Of a stretch of 64,000 nucleotides of DNA, positions 7,638-16,373 are shown piece after piece. The position numbers and the translations under genes are program-made. The notes beneath the pieces are model-generated. The model was not told the DNA's origin and did no database searches. It was given only the letters and a program-made list of their open reading frames with translations. Position 1 is the stretch's first letter; each line of letters begins with the position of its first letter. This DNA comes from Bryobacterales bacterium (lineage in GTDB: Bacteria > Acidobacteriota > Terriglobia > Bryobacterales > Bryobacteraceae), in assembly GCA_016716385.1 (NCBI GenBank), contig JADJWL010000012.1, positions 1-64,000 on the forward strand, in the 5' to 3' direction.

Positions 7638-9242
7638 ATGCGGAAGAACCTCCGACAGTCCTCTTTGCTCAATCTCTCGGTCGAGGAGGAGTCGCTTGCG
7701 GCCATCCCCTTCGCCGTCCTCGAGCGCCGTGTCGGCAAGCGGATCGGCAAGATCGAACTCAAAGGCACCAAGGTCCTGCCTGACGGCAGCGAAATCCGGG
7801 TCGTCTGGCAGGTCCAGGGCAACGCCGAACTCGGCCTGCCGACCGAGCAGGACCTCGACATCTTCGTTGCCCTCGGTGCGCTGACGTTCCGCGGCAATTT
7901 CGCCAAGACGGTCTCGTTCACCGGACGCGAGATCGCCAAGATTCTCAATATCGGGACCGTCCACGGCAAGTTCTATCAACGCTTGAAGCTCGCCATGGAC
8001 CGCTTCATCGCATTACGCTTCCGGGCTCTGGCAGCCGACGAAAAGCAGGAAGAAGTGAAGTGGGTCAACGTGTTCCAGGAAGCAAGCTTCTCCCTCGACC
8101 GATCGAGCGGGCGCTGCGTCGGTTCGGTCACCTGGACCGACAAGCTCATCCAATCCATGGACAGCGGCTTCTTCCGTGTTCTGGATTCAAGCCGCTACAT
8201 GGAACTCGACGGCATTACGGCCAAGCACTTGTACCGCTTCCTCGCGGTTGCTTTCGAGAAGACCGACGTAGTCCTGATCGATCCGCGGACTCTGGCCGCC
8301 GAGCACCTGGGCATCATCAATCCGCCCAAGTACCTCTCGCGCCTCATGCAGACCCTGGAACCGGCGTTCGACCAGTTGAAGCGCATTGAGGTCCTGGGTT
8401 CCTACACAATTGTGTCGTCTTCAAACGGCCGCTTGGCCCTGCGGCGCCACCCCAACTATGTGCCTGAGCGTAAAACCCTGCAACTCCACCACGGAGGGGC
8501 CGATCCGGAAATGGCACGCGAATATTGCAGAAATCTGCTCGTGCGCGGTGGAATGGCCTCCCGGCCCGCCGGACTTTATGTGGAAGAGGCTGCAAATTGG
8601 GATGACTTTTATGCCATCGAGAGAGCGGCCCGGTTGCTGCAGTGGATGATCGATGACGACGTCCTCCCTCACGTCGCCATCAGCCTGGTGCGAAGGGCTC
8701 TCGATGAAGCCGGAACCCCGCGCCGGGACCTGCTGGACCGCTACGAATTGTGCCTGGAGGTCTGCCAGCAGAAGAAGCGCGCCGGCCAGTCGCTCAAGAA
8801 TTCCGCCGGCCTGTTCATCAAGATGGTCAAGGACGAAGCCACCTTCCACCGTACGGTCAACGACGACATGGCCGCCTCCCTGCTTCAGAACTACCGCCGG
8901 CGTGAGGACAATGTCCGCCGCCTCCAGAATGAGAACGAGGAGCGGTCGCAGATCCTCGACTATGAGCAATTCCGCGAGCGTTTTGCGCGGCAGCTTTGGA
9001 ATGACCTTTCGGAAAGCAAGCGCAACGCTCTGTGGCGGGAGAAAGAAGAAGCGCTCAAGGCGCTCGACCGCTTCCAGCGTCTCCCCCTCGAGATGCAGGC
9101 GCGCGAGGTGGAGGACGCCCTGCTCAACGAAATCGGGAAGAAGGAGACTCCTTCCTACGAGCGCTGGCTGATGCGGCGTCGGGCCGAGCAGGCGCTCCTT
9201 CCGTTTCGCGAGTCGGAGGAAGCTGAGTTGGCCTGCGTCTGA
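7638..9242 (+). CDS. RepA/RPA-like replication initiator
   Basis: A 534-residue protein resembling the plasmid replication initiator A family (RPA-like winged-helix initiators). The N-terminal part carries the typical sequence TEQDLDIFVALGAL...FTGREIAKILNIG, followed by a Y..L...LDRF helix, a FRVLDSSRYMELDGITAKHLYRFLA core and a second winged-helix-like segment (HLGIINPPKYLSRLMQTLEPAF). The C-terminal third is charged and helical (LLQNYRRREDNVRRLQNENEER). In plasmids such proteins bind iterons and open the origin; the 18-bp repeats just upstream fit this exactly. ATG 7638 has no strong ribosome-binding site. The gene is followed at 26 bp by a kinase gene. It could instead be a domesticated DNA-binding regulator; no partition genes are in the window. 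Confidence 0.75.
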   Translation: MRKNLRQSSLLNLSVEEESLAAIPFAVLERRVGKRIGKIELKGTKVLPDGSEIRVVWQVQGNAELGLPTEQDLDIFVALGALTFRGNFAKTVSFTGREIAKILNIGTVHGKFYQRLKLAMDRFIALRFRALAADEKQEEVKWVNVFQEASFSLDRSSGRCVGSVTWTDKLIQSMDSGFFRVLDSSRYMELDGITAKHLYRFLAVAFEKTDVVLIDPRTLAAEHLGIINPPKYLSRLMQTLEPAFDQLKRIEVLGSYTIVSSSNGRLALRRHPNYVPERKTLQLHHGGADPEMAREYCRNLLVRGGMASRPAGLYVEEAANWDDFYAIERAARLLQWMIDDDVLPHVAISLVRRALDEAGTPRRDLLDRYELCLEVCQQKKRAGQSLKNSAGLFIKMVKDEATFHRTVNDDMAASLLQNYRRREDNVRRLQNENEERSQILDYEQFRERFARQLWNDLSESKRNALWREKEEALKALDRFQRLPLEMQAREVEDALLNEIGKKETPSYERWLMRRRAEQALLPFRESEEAELACV

Positions 9243-9268
9243 CGCGACCGAAATCTCCGGATCCGCCT

Positions 9269-10318
9269 ATGGGTGAACCTTCCCGCGCCCTTCCATCGCA
9301 CATTGGCCGTTACGAATTGCGGGAGTTCCTTGGCGGCACGCCGTTGGCCGAGACCTACCGGGGTGTCGATCCGGCTGCGGGCCGGGATGTGCTGGTCAAG
9401 GTCCTCGCCGCCCCCGGCGAGGAAGCCAGGGCGCGATTCGAGCGTGAGGCCAGGGTTGCCCGTTCGGTCCGGCACGCAAACATCGTGCAAGTCCTGGATT
9501 CGGGCGAGGACGCAGGACGCCCTTATCTCGTGCTCGAAGCGCTCGCGGGCGAGAGCCTCGCTTCGGCCATCCGCAGCCGGAAGATCGCGGATCTGGTGGA
9601 CGGTCTCCGCGTCGCCAGGGAAATCGCCGCGGCCCTGGCGCACCTCCACAGCCTGGGGATTGTCCACCGCGATGTGAAGCCGGACAATTTTCAGCTCGAT
9701 ACCGCGGGGCGCGCGCGGCTGGTGGATTTCGGCATCGCCAAAGGCGAGGACGAGACGTTGACGCAGCCTGGCTTTGCGCTCGGAACGCCCTTCTACATGG
9801 CGCCCGAACAGGTGCGCGGCGAAGCCGTCACGCGGGCGGCCGATCTCTATGCGTTCGGCATTCTTCTCTATGAGTTGTTCACTGGTGCGGCGCCGTTCAC
9901 CGGGCAGGATGCCGCCGTCATTTTCCGCCGCATCCTGGAGGAACCGGTCGATGCAGCGCCCCTGCGGCAACTCGGTCTCCCTGCACAGTTGACGACTCTG
10001 ATTCTCGGCCTGACGGCCAAGGACCCGCGGCAGCGGCCGGCGGGCTTCCCCCAGGTTGGCGCGGAGTTGGAATCCATCGCAGCGCGCCTCGATACCGAGG
10101 CGCCGACCGTTGTGACGTCCGCACCGCTGGCGGCCCGTGCTTCCGGTCGCCCCCGCCCGCCCCAGGCATCCTTCGTGGGTGCGGTTTCGATTCCGGCGCC
10201 GCCGGCCGCGTCGGCGCGTGAGACTGCGGCCAACCTGAAGCCGTGGCTGGCGGCGGCGGCCGTCGTGGGCATCTTGCTCCTGCTGCTGCTCGCCGATCTG
10301 CTCTTTCGCGCCTTGTAA
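9269..10318 (+). CDS. tail-anchored Ser/Thr protein kinase
   Basis: A 349-residue Hanks-type kinase. The Gly loop (LGGTPLAETYRG) is slightly atypical, but the catalytic Lys44, the HRDVKPDN loop (His133, Asp135, Lys137) and the DFG motif (Asp153) are present, as are the APE motif in YMAPEQ and a normal C-lobe, so it should be active. A Pro/Ala-rich linker (about 275-320) leads to a single membrane helix at about 322-347 that ends the protein, leaving essentially no extracellular sensor; input must come from the membrane, the cytoplasm or a partner. It lies 26 bp after the rep gene and may share its transcript. Such kinases are abundant in acidobacteria. The EFT-motif protein at 37781 is a speculative substrate. 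Confidence 0.9.
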   Translation: MGEPSRALPSHIGRYELREFLGGTPLAETYRGVDPAAGRDVLVKVLAAPGEEARARFEREARVARSVRHANIVQVLDSGEDAGRPYLVLEALAGESLASAIRSRKIADLVDGLRVAREIAAALAHLHSLGIVHRDVKPDNFQLDTAGRARLVDFGIAKGEDETLTQPGFALGTPFYMAPEQVRGEAVTRAADLYAFGILLYELFTGAAPFTGQDAAVIFRRILEEPVDAAPLRQLGLPAQLTTLILGLTAKDPRQRPAGFPQVGAELESIAARLDTEAPTVVTSAPLAARASGRPRPPQASFVGAVSIPAPPAASARETAANLKPWLAAAAVVGILLLLLLADLLFRAL

Positions 10319-10376
10319 CGAAAATTTCTTGTTGCCCAAGCCGCCCGCCGGCATCTTTTTAAGTGGACGTGTGTGC

Positions 10377-12713
10377 ATGCGCCTAATTCCCTTCGTTCTG
10401 CTTCTTGCTCTCCCCATCGCGGCTCAGGACACCGCCGGAGTCGGCGCGATCAGCGGAGTCGTCTCCTCCGACAGTCAGCCGGTCGCCGGCGTGACTGTCT
10501 GCGTCAGCGGACTCTCCCGCTGCGCGACCACTGGTGAAAACGGGGCGTTCCGCATCACCGAAATCCGCTCCGGAGAGTACCGCCTGGAAGTCACCTTCGG
10601 CCGGCAGGCGCTCTCGACCGAGCCCGTGACCGTGCGCGCGGGACTCGAAGGGACGGTTGATATCGCCTTGCCCCAGGTCGGCGCCGCGCGCGAGTCAGTC
10701 ACGGTGACCGCCTCGGTCTTTGTCGCACCGGAGGAGGTCAAGAGTTCCAGCTTTCTCATCCAGCCGGAAGAAGTGTTCAAGAGCGCCGGCGCGCTGCAGG
10801 ATGTCTCCCGCTACGTTCAGACCCTCCCCGGCGTTGTGATCGGTTCGGACGATTTCCGCAACGACATCATCGTCCGCGGGGGCAGCCCTCTCGAGAACCT
10901 GTTCGTCGTCGACAACATCGAAATTCCGAATATCAACGCCTTCGCCAACTTCGCCTCCGCCGGCGGCACCGTGAGCCTTCTCGATGCCGCGCTGATTCAG
11001 GACGTCACGTTCCTGACAGGCGGATATCCGGCGCCCTTCATCAACCGCACGTCCAGCGTTCTGCAGATTGCCCAGCGAGAAGGAAGCCGCGATGCGTTTG
11101 GGGGGCGCGCGACGCTTGGCTTCGCCGGAGCCGGAGCGATCTTTGAGGGCCCGCTGCGGGATAAGGGCTCGTGGATCGTTTCGGCCCGCCGCAGTTTTCT
11201 CGATCTGTTCACCGACGACATCGGTTTCGGCGGCGTGCCCGTGCTCTACACGCTGAACGCCAAAGCCGTCTATGACCTGTCCGCCCGCGACCGCATCTGG
11301 GGCGTGAGCATCTCCGGGTTCGACAACATCCGCCTCGGGCTGGACGAAAACTCGGATCTCGAAGAGGAAATCAGCAATCTTGACATCCGTTACGATGGCC
11401 GCCGCTCCGCCAACGGCTTCAACTGGCAGCGCCTGTTCGGCGATCGCGGCGTCGGCCTGCTCGGCGTCACCCATTCGGAGGCGCGCGTCAGGACGCGCGT
11501 GCGCGACCTCGTCCGCGACGGCGTGCCTCCGCCGGATCTGCCCATCCCCGACCTCATCGCCGCCAGCCCCGAGGTGTTCCGGGAGAACTCGAGCGAAGCC
11601 GAAACGACGCTTAAGTATGACTTCACCGCCTATGCCCCGATGATCGACAAGATCCAGGCTGGAGGCAGCTTCAAGACATTCCGCATTCGCTACGACACGG
11701 CTTCCCCGTTCGGCAACGACAGCCCGTATTCCCTCACGCCCGGTCTGAATCCGTTTGACCTGACCCGCCGCTTCACGGCGTACCAAGGCGGGCTCTATGC
11801 GCAGGCGACGCGCAACCTCACCCGCCGGTTGAACCTCACCTGGGGCTTCCGCTTCGACAACTACAGCTTCATCCGCCGTTCCCGTGTCAGCCCGAGGGCC
11901 GGACTGAGTTATCGCATCACCGACAAGCTTTCCTGGCGAGCCTCCTACGGGTCCTACTTCCAACAGCCTTTCTTCCTGTTCCTGGCTGCGTTTCCGGAGA
12001 ACGAGGCGCTCGTTCCCTTCCGCGCCGATCATTACGTGACCGGCTTCTCCTATGTCGCAAGTCCTACGTTGCGAGTCACCATCGAAGGCTACCGCAAGGA
12101 CTATAAGGACTATCCGGTGAGCTTGCAGTTTCCGTCCTTGTCGCTCGCCAGTCTGGGCGACACGTTTGCCGTACGCGACATTCTGTTCCCCCTCACCAGC
12201 GCCGGACGCGGCCGCGTCCAGGGCATCGAACTGTTTGTCGAGAAGAAGTTCGCGGCGAAGTGGTTCGGCCAGATGAACGCGGCGTTTTCGCGTTCCCGCC
12301 AGGCTGGACTCGATGGCATCCGCCGGCCCGCGTCGTTTGACTACCCGCGCGTGTTTAACCTGGTCGGCGGCTACCGGCTGAATCCGAAGTGGGAGTTCTC
12401 GGTCCGCGCAGCGGCTCTCTCCGGCCGGCCCATCACCCCCTTTGATCCGGTTCTCTCGACGCAGCAGCGCCGGGACATCTTCGACCTGGATCGCGTGAAC
12501 GCCGAGCGGTTACCGGCCTATGTCCGCCTCGATCTGCGCGCCGACCGCACGTTCATCGTGCGTGATAAGCCGTTGCTGTTCTTCATCGGCGCGCAGAACG
12601 TGCTCAACCGGAAGAATGTAGCCGGCTACACCTGGAACCGCCGGACAAACTCCGAGCGCATCAACGAGCAACTCGGCATCTTTCCTCTGATCGGCCTCGA
12701 CTGGCGGTTCTAG
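10377..12713 (+). CDS. TonB-dependent receptor with carboxypeptidase-regulatory-like domain
   Basis: A 778-residue outer-membrane receptor. A signal peptide (MRLIPFVLLLALPIAAQ) is followed by an Ig-like carboxypeptidase-regulatory domain (about 25-110, ISGVVSSDSQPVAGVTVCVSG), a plug domain (about 125-240, VSRYVQTLPGVV...DIIVRGGSPLENLFVVDNIEIPN) and a beta-barrel ending in the aromatic terminal residue LDWRF, as expected for BAM-assembled proteins. The frame is open from 10329, but ATG 10377 gives a proper signal peptide. The length and the early plug features suggest a carbohydrate or oligosaccharide importer of the acidobacterial type; the substrate is unknown. Confidence 0.9.
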   Translation: MRLIPFVLLLALPIAAQDTAGVGAISGVVSSDSQPVAGVTVCVSGLSRCATTGENGAFRITEIRSGEYRLEVTFGRQALSTEPVTVRAGLEGTVDIALPQVGAARESVTVTASVFVAPEEVKSSSFLIQPEEVFKSAGALQDVSRYVQTLPGVVIGSDDFRNDIIVRGGSPLENLFVVDNIEIPNINAFANFASAGGTVSLLDAALIQDVTFLTGGYPAPFINRTSSVLQIAQREGSRDAFGGRATLGFAGAGAIFEGPLRDKGSWIVSARRSFLDLFTDDIGFGGVPVLYTLNAKAVYDLSARDRIWGVSISGFDNIRLGLDENSDLEEEISNLDIRYDGRRSANGFNWQRLFGDRGVGLLGVTHSEARVRTRVRDLVRDGVPPPDLPIPDLIAASPEVFRENSSEAETTLKYDFTAYAPMIDKIQAGGSFKTFRIRYDTASPFGNDSPYSLTPGLNPFDLTRRFTAYQGGLYAQATRNLTRRLNLTWGFRFDNYSFIRRSRVSPRAGLSYRITDKLSWRASYGSYFQQPFFLFLAAFPENEALVPFRADHYVTGFSYVASPTLRVTIEGYRKDYKDYPVSLQFPSLSLASLGDTFAVRDILFPLTSAGRGRVQGIELFVEKKFAAKWFGQMNAAFSRSRQAGLDGIRRPASFDYPRVFNLVGGYRLNPKWEFSVRAAALSGRPITPFDPVLSTQQRRDIFDLDRVNAERLPAYVRLDLRADRTFIVRDKPLLFFIGAQNVLNRKNVAGYTWNRRTNSERINEQLGIFPLIGLDWRF

Positions 12714-12780
12714 CAGCTTCTCTCCGGCTGTCAGCCTTTCTACAGGAGCATCCGGCTTCCGCCGAAGCTTTGAGTAGGGG

Positions 12781-13917
12781 ATGCTTCGCCGCGGCCGGAT
12801 TCCAGAATTGCTGCTAGCAGCGCTCCTTCTTGGAGGAGCCGCAGCCTTCGGTGCTGCCGGTCCCTCGGCGAAGGCGGGCTTGTTCCTCGCTATCCTCGCG
12901 CTCGGAGTTGGCACGGCGATCGTGGCGCTCGGCCGCCGGGAGCGGCTCCGCGTTCCCGCGGTCGTCTGGCCGCTGGCCGGCATGCTTCTCCTCGGCTCAG
13001 CTCAACTCGTGTCCGGGTGGAGCGTCTACCCATGGGCGACGAAAGCGCAGATCACCGAGATCGCGGTTTGGATCGTGCTGGCGATGACGGCCCGGAATCT
13101 GCTTGCCGCGCCGACCGCCCGCCGTGCCTTCTGCGATGTCCTGCTCTGGGGCGCGGCGGCGATTGCCGTGGCGGCGCTGCTCTACCGGGCTCTGGATCCC
13201 GCCGCGCCTCGTTTCGGACCGTTTACGAATCCCAATCACTACGCCGTGTTTGCCGAGCTCACCTTGCCGCTGGCGATCGCCGCCGCGGCCGGTGAGCGGC
13301 GGTTCTGGGGCCTGCTGTTGACCGGGCTCTTGTATGGTTCTGTCATCGCGAGCGGCTCGCGGGCGGGCGCTGTCATCGCCACGGCGGAGGTCGCACTGAT
13401 TCCTCTCCTCCTCTCGCACAAGGCGGGAATCGGAGCGGCCGTTCGGAACGCCACAGTCACCGCAATCGTAGCCGTCCTGGGAGCCGCGGCTGCCGGGTGG
13501 CATTTCCTGTGGGAGCGTTTTGGGAGCAGTGCGTTGCTGGCGGGAAGGCTTGAGATTCTGCAGTCGGCGCTGGTGCTTGTTGCGGCGCACCCCTGGACCG
13601 GGACCGGCCTTGGCACGTTCGAAGTTGTCTACCCTGCGGCCGCACCCTTCGATCCCGGGCTGCGCGTCGACCACGCCCACAATGATCTGCTAGAAGCCGC
13701 CGTCGAGGGTGGCATCCCGTTGGCGGCTCTTTGTCTGGCCGCGGTCGCCGTGACTCTCTCCAAAGCCAGGCATGCCCCCTGGATGTGGGGTGCCTATGCC
13801 GCCCTCCTCCACTCCCTGGTGGACTTCCCCCTGCACATTCCCGCGCTGGCCGCGCTCACCGTCACGCTCCTGTCGATTTCTTCCCGGAGACATGCAACAA
13901 ATCCCCTCCGGCGCTGA
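12781..13917 (+). CDS. O-antigen ligase/polymerase family membrane protein
   Basis: A 378-residue polytopic membrane protein with the Wzy_C-type signature: GPFTNPNHYAVFAELTLPL in the middle and the periplasmic-loop motif PGLRVDHAHNDLLEAAVEGG near residue 300. The family contains WaaL-type O-antigen ligases, Wzy polymerases and PglL-type protein O-oligosaccharyltransferases, which cannot be separated by eye. Because a distinct Wzy-like polymerase occurs at 16370, the ligase or protein-glycosylating role is more likely for this one. It starts 67 bp after the receptor gene and opens the glycan locus. Confidence 0.85.
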   Translation: MLRRGRIPELLLAALLLGGAAAFGAAGPSAKAGLFLAILALGVGTAIVALGRRERLRVPAVVWPLAGMLLLGSAQLVSGWSVYPWATKAQITEIAVWIVLAMTARNLLAAPTARRAFCDVLLWGAAAIAVAALLYRALDPAAPRFGPFTNPNHYAVFAELTLPLAIAAAAGERRFWGLLLTGLLYGSVIASGSRAGAVIATAEVALIPLLLSHKAGIGAAVRNATVTAIVAVLGAAAAGWHFLWERFGSSALLAGRLEILQSALVLVAAHPWTGTGLGTFEVVYPAAAPFDPGLRVDHAHNDLLEAAVEGGIPLAALCLAAVAVTLSKARHAPWMWGAYAALLHSLVDFPLHIPALAALTVTLLSISSRRHATNPLRR

Positions 13918-13969
13918 CTATTCCTGTAGGAGGGTCGGCTGAATGGCCCAATAGACCTGGCGAACTAAA

Positions 13970-14005
13970 CCCCTCCACCCAGTTGGCCGATGGGTGGAAG
14001 AGGGG
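13970..14005 (+). promoter_or_regulatory. hairpin in the leader of the GT4 gene
   Basis: CCACCCA (13975-13981) pairs with TGGGTGG (13991-13997), extended by CCCCT with AGGGG across a 3-base bulge. It sits about 20 bases before the GT4 start in a 106-bp gap that otherwise shows only an AGGAGG-like motif at about 13928. It could be a weak terminator or an mRNA structure that limits translation; there is no T tract. Confidence 0.35.
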
Positions 14006-14023
14006 CCGCTGACGGGACGCTCA

Positions 14024-15127
14024 ATGAAACGGAGACGCATTCTTCAAGTCGTAGGGGCAATGAATCCGGGCGGGACTGAGACTTGGCTGGCTCAGGTGGC
14101 GCGGCGTCTCGACCCAGCGCGGTTCGAGCTGAATTTCCTCGTGCATGCGCCCGGCATCTACGATGAAGCCCTTCGGGAAGCCGGGGCGGTGATCGTCCGG
14201 AGCGCCGGTCCGCACAACCCGTTCGCCTACGCCATGAGCTTCGCGACCCTTGTCCGGCGGCATGGTCCCTATGACGTCGTACATAGCCACCTTCACCATT
14301 TCAGCGGGTTCGTTCTGGCCCTGGCCCGCCGGGCCGGCGTCTCCCGGCGTCTGGCGCACAGCCATTCCTCCGACGCAGGTCCTGCCCGCATCGGTTGGCG
14401 GGCCGGATACTTGCGGCTCGGCCGGCACTGGATCCGGCGGCACGCCACCATGGGTTTCGCCGTAAGTGAGCGAGCGGCCCGCGCCCTGTTTGGCGGGGGG
14501 TGGCGTGACGATCCCCGATGGAAGCTGCAGCCGTGCGGCATCGACTTGGCGCCTTTCCGGAGTCTCCCCGGCCGCGCAGAGGTTCGTGCTTCGCTCGGAC
14601 TGCCTCCCGATGCGAAGATCATCGGCCATGTAGGCAGGTTCGTCGCCGTCAAGAACCATGCGTTCCTGCTGGACGTCGCGGCGGAGATCCTGCGCAGGGA
14701 GCCGCGGAGTCTGTTCGTCTTTGCCGGAGACGGTCCCCTGCGTCCGCAAATCGAGGCGAAAGCCAGATCGCTTGCCTTGCCGTGCCGTTTTCTCGGGAAC
14801 CGTCCCGACGTGCCCGCGTTCCTCGGCGCGTGTGACCTGTTCGTCTTCCCCTCGAAGCAGGAGGGCCTGGGTCTGGCTGTGGTCGAAGCGCAAGCGGCCG
14901 GGTTGCGCTGCCTGGCGTCCAGTTCGGTTCCCGGAGAAGCCATCGCGGTCCCCGGTTTGGTCGACCGGCTCCCGCTCGATCTGGCTGTCCCGGCTTGGGC
15001 GGAGGCTGCGATAAGCGCGCTTCAGCATCCGGAGTTCGATCGGGACGCGGCGCTTTCCGCGATCGCGCGCAGTCCTCTTGCCATTGAAAGTTCTGTCCGG
15101 GCTCTGGAGGAGGTCTATGGCTGCTGA
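14024..15127 (+). CDS. glycosyltransferase family 4
   Basis: A 367-residue GT4 (GT-B fold) enzyme. The N-terminal Rossmann half starts ILQVVGAMNPGGTETWLAQV; the C-terminal half has the nucleotide-sugar binding pattern GHVGRFVAVKNHAFLLD, FAGDGPLRPQIE and the acidic motif FVFPSKQEGLGLAVVEAQAAG. It is likely to add a sugar to a lipid-linked glycan on the cytoplasmic face. ATG 14024 is preferred to the open frame from 13994 because it begins the conserved fold. The 3' end overlaps the flippase gene by 11 nt. The sequence at 14449-14466 matches the origin iteron closely (see findings). Confidence 0.9.
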   Translation: MKRRRILQVVGAMNPGGTETWLAQVARRLDPARFELNFLVHAPGIYDEALREAGAVIVRSAGPHNPFAYAMSFATLVRRHGPYDVVHSHLHHFSGFVLALARRAGVSRRLAHSHSSDAGPARIGWRAGYLRLGRHWIRRHATMGFAVSERAARALFGGGWRDDPRWKLQPCGIDLAPFRSLPGRAEVRASLGLPPDAKIIGHVGRFVAVKNHAFLLDVAAEILRREPRSLFVFAGDGPLRPQIEAKARSLALPCRFLGNRPDVPAFLGACDLFVFPSKQEGLGLAVVEAQAAGLRCLASSSVPGEAIAVPGLVDRLPLDLAVPAWAEAAISALQHPEFDRDAALSAIARSPLAIESSVRALEEVYGC

Positions 15128-16373
15128 AGCGATCGCGTTGCAGCCGGTGCGCCCCCGCTCCATTCGCACCGGTGCTGCCTGGACACTCGGCGGTTCGCTT
15201 GTCGCGGCCGCGGCCAGTTGGGGTTCGGTGATCCTGCTGGCCCGGCTGGGACGGCCCGAAACCGTGGGCGAGTTCACCCTTGTCTACAGTCTCGCCGCTC
15301 CCGCCTTCATGCTGGCCGGTCTCCAACTGCGGGCTCTTCTCGCCACCGACGCTGGCCGGCGGACGCCGCTGGCGGATTACTGGGGCATCCGGCTGGCCTC
15401 CACGGGGGCGGCACTTCTCGTCCTGTTTGTCTTGATGAGCGCGTGCGGTTATGGCGCCGCGACACTGGCGGTCGGCGCCGCTGTCGTCGTTGCCAAGGCG
15501 TTTGAGTCATTGAGCGACCTCGTCCACGGCATCTATCAGCAAAGAAACCGGATGGATTGTCTGGGCGCGTCCGTCGCGCTGCGCGGGCTGGCGTCCCTCG
15601 GCACGCTGGGAGGCCTGTATTGGTACAGCGGAAACCTCCTGTTGGCCTGCGCCGGTCTGGCGCTCGTCTCGGCCGGTGCCTTCGTCTGTGATCTCCGGCA
15701 GGCGAAGCGGCTGGATGGCGGCGAGTCGTTCCGGCCCCGATTCTCCCCGTCGAGCTGGCGCCACGTCCTGCGCTTCGCGTTTCCCTTGGGAGTGACGATG
15801 CTCCTGATCTCGCTCCAGATCAATCTGCCTCGTCTGCTCATCGAACGCTGGGTTGGCAGGGGAGATCTCGGCATCTTCGCCGCCCTGGCGTGGGTGACGA
15901 TGGCGGGCGGCCTCCTCGTGCAGGCGCTTGGGACGGCCGCGTCGCCACGGCTTGCCGCCGCCCATGTGCGCGGTGACAGGGTCGAATTCCGCAAGCTCGG
16001 AACGAACCTGCTGCTCGGTGCGTCCGGGCTCGGCCTGTTGGCTTGCGGTGCCGCGGCAGGCTTCGGCGACCGACTGCTGCACGCTGTGTACGGCCCCGAC
16101 TACGGCGTGCATGGGTCTCTATTCGTTTGGCTCGCAGCCGCGGCCGGAGTTTCGTGGGTCTCGTCGGCCCTCGGCTACGCCGCCACAGCCTCACGAAGGA
16201 TACGCCTGCAGCCCGCGGCCCAAGCCATGACTGTGATCGTACTCCTCGCCGGCTGCTGGCTTCTCGTGCCCGGGTTCGGTCTCGCTGGCGCGGGATGGGC
16301 GATCTTTGCTGCGGCCGTTGTCCAGGTAGCAGCTTTCGCCGGGTTGTTTCTCGTGGGAGGAGCCCGCGGATGA
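15117..16373 (+). CDS. Wzx-like oligosaccharide flippase
   Basis: A 418-residue polytopic membrane protein of the polysaccharide flippase (MATE/MOP) type: about 12 hydrophobic segments, a basic N-terminus before GAAWTLGGSLVAAAASWGSV, and the typical central break with VLRFAFPLGVTMLLISLQINLPRLLIERWVG. It would move the undecaprenyl-linked glycan across the inner membrane. ATG 15117 is preceded by GGAGGAGG and overlaps the GT4 gene by 11 nt; its TGA overlaps the next ATG (ATGA). Confidence 0.85.
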   Translation: MAAEAIALQPVRPRSIRTGAAWTLGGSLVAAAASWGSVILLARLGRPETVGEFTLVYSLAAPAFMLAGLQLRALLATDAGRRTPLADYWGIRLASTGAALLVLFVLMSACGYGAATLAVGAAVVVAKAFESLSDLVHGIYQQRNRMDCLGASVALRGLASLGTLGGLYWYSGNLLLACAGLALVSAGAFVCDLRQAKRLDGGESFRPRFSPSSWRHVLRFAFPLGVTMLLISLQINLPRLLIERWVGRGDLGIFAALAWVTMAGGLLVQALGTAASPRLAAAHVRGDRVEFRKLGTNLLLGASGLGLLACGAAAGFGDRLLHAVYGPDYGVHGSLFVWLAAAAGVSWVSSALGYAATASRRIRLQPAAQAMTVIVLLAGCWLLVPGFGLAGAGWAIFAAAVVQVAAFAGLFLVGGARG

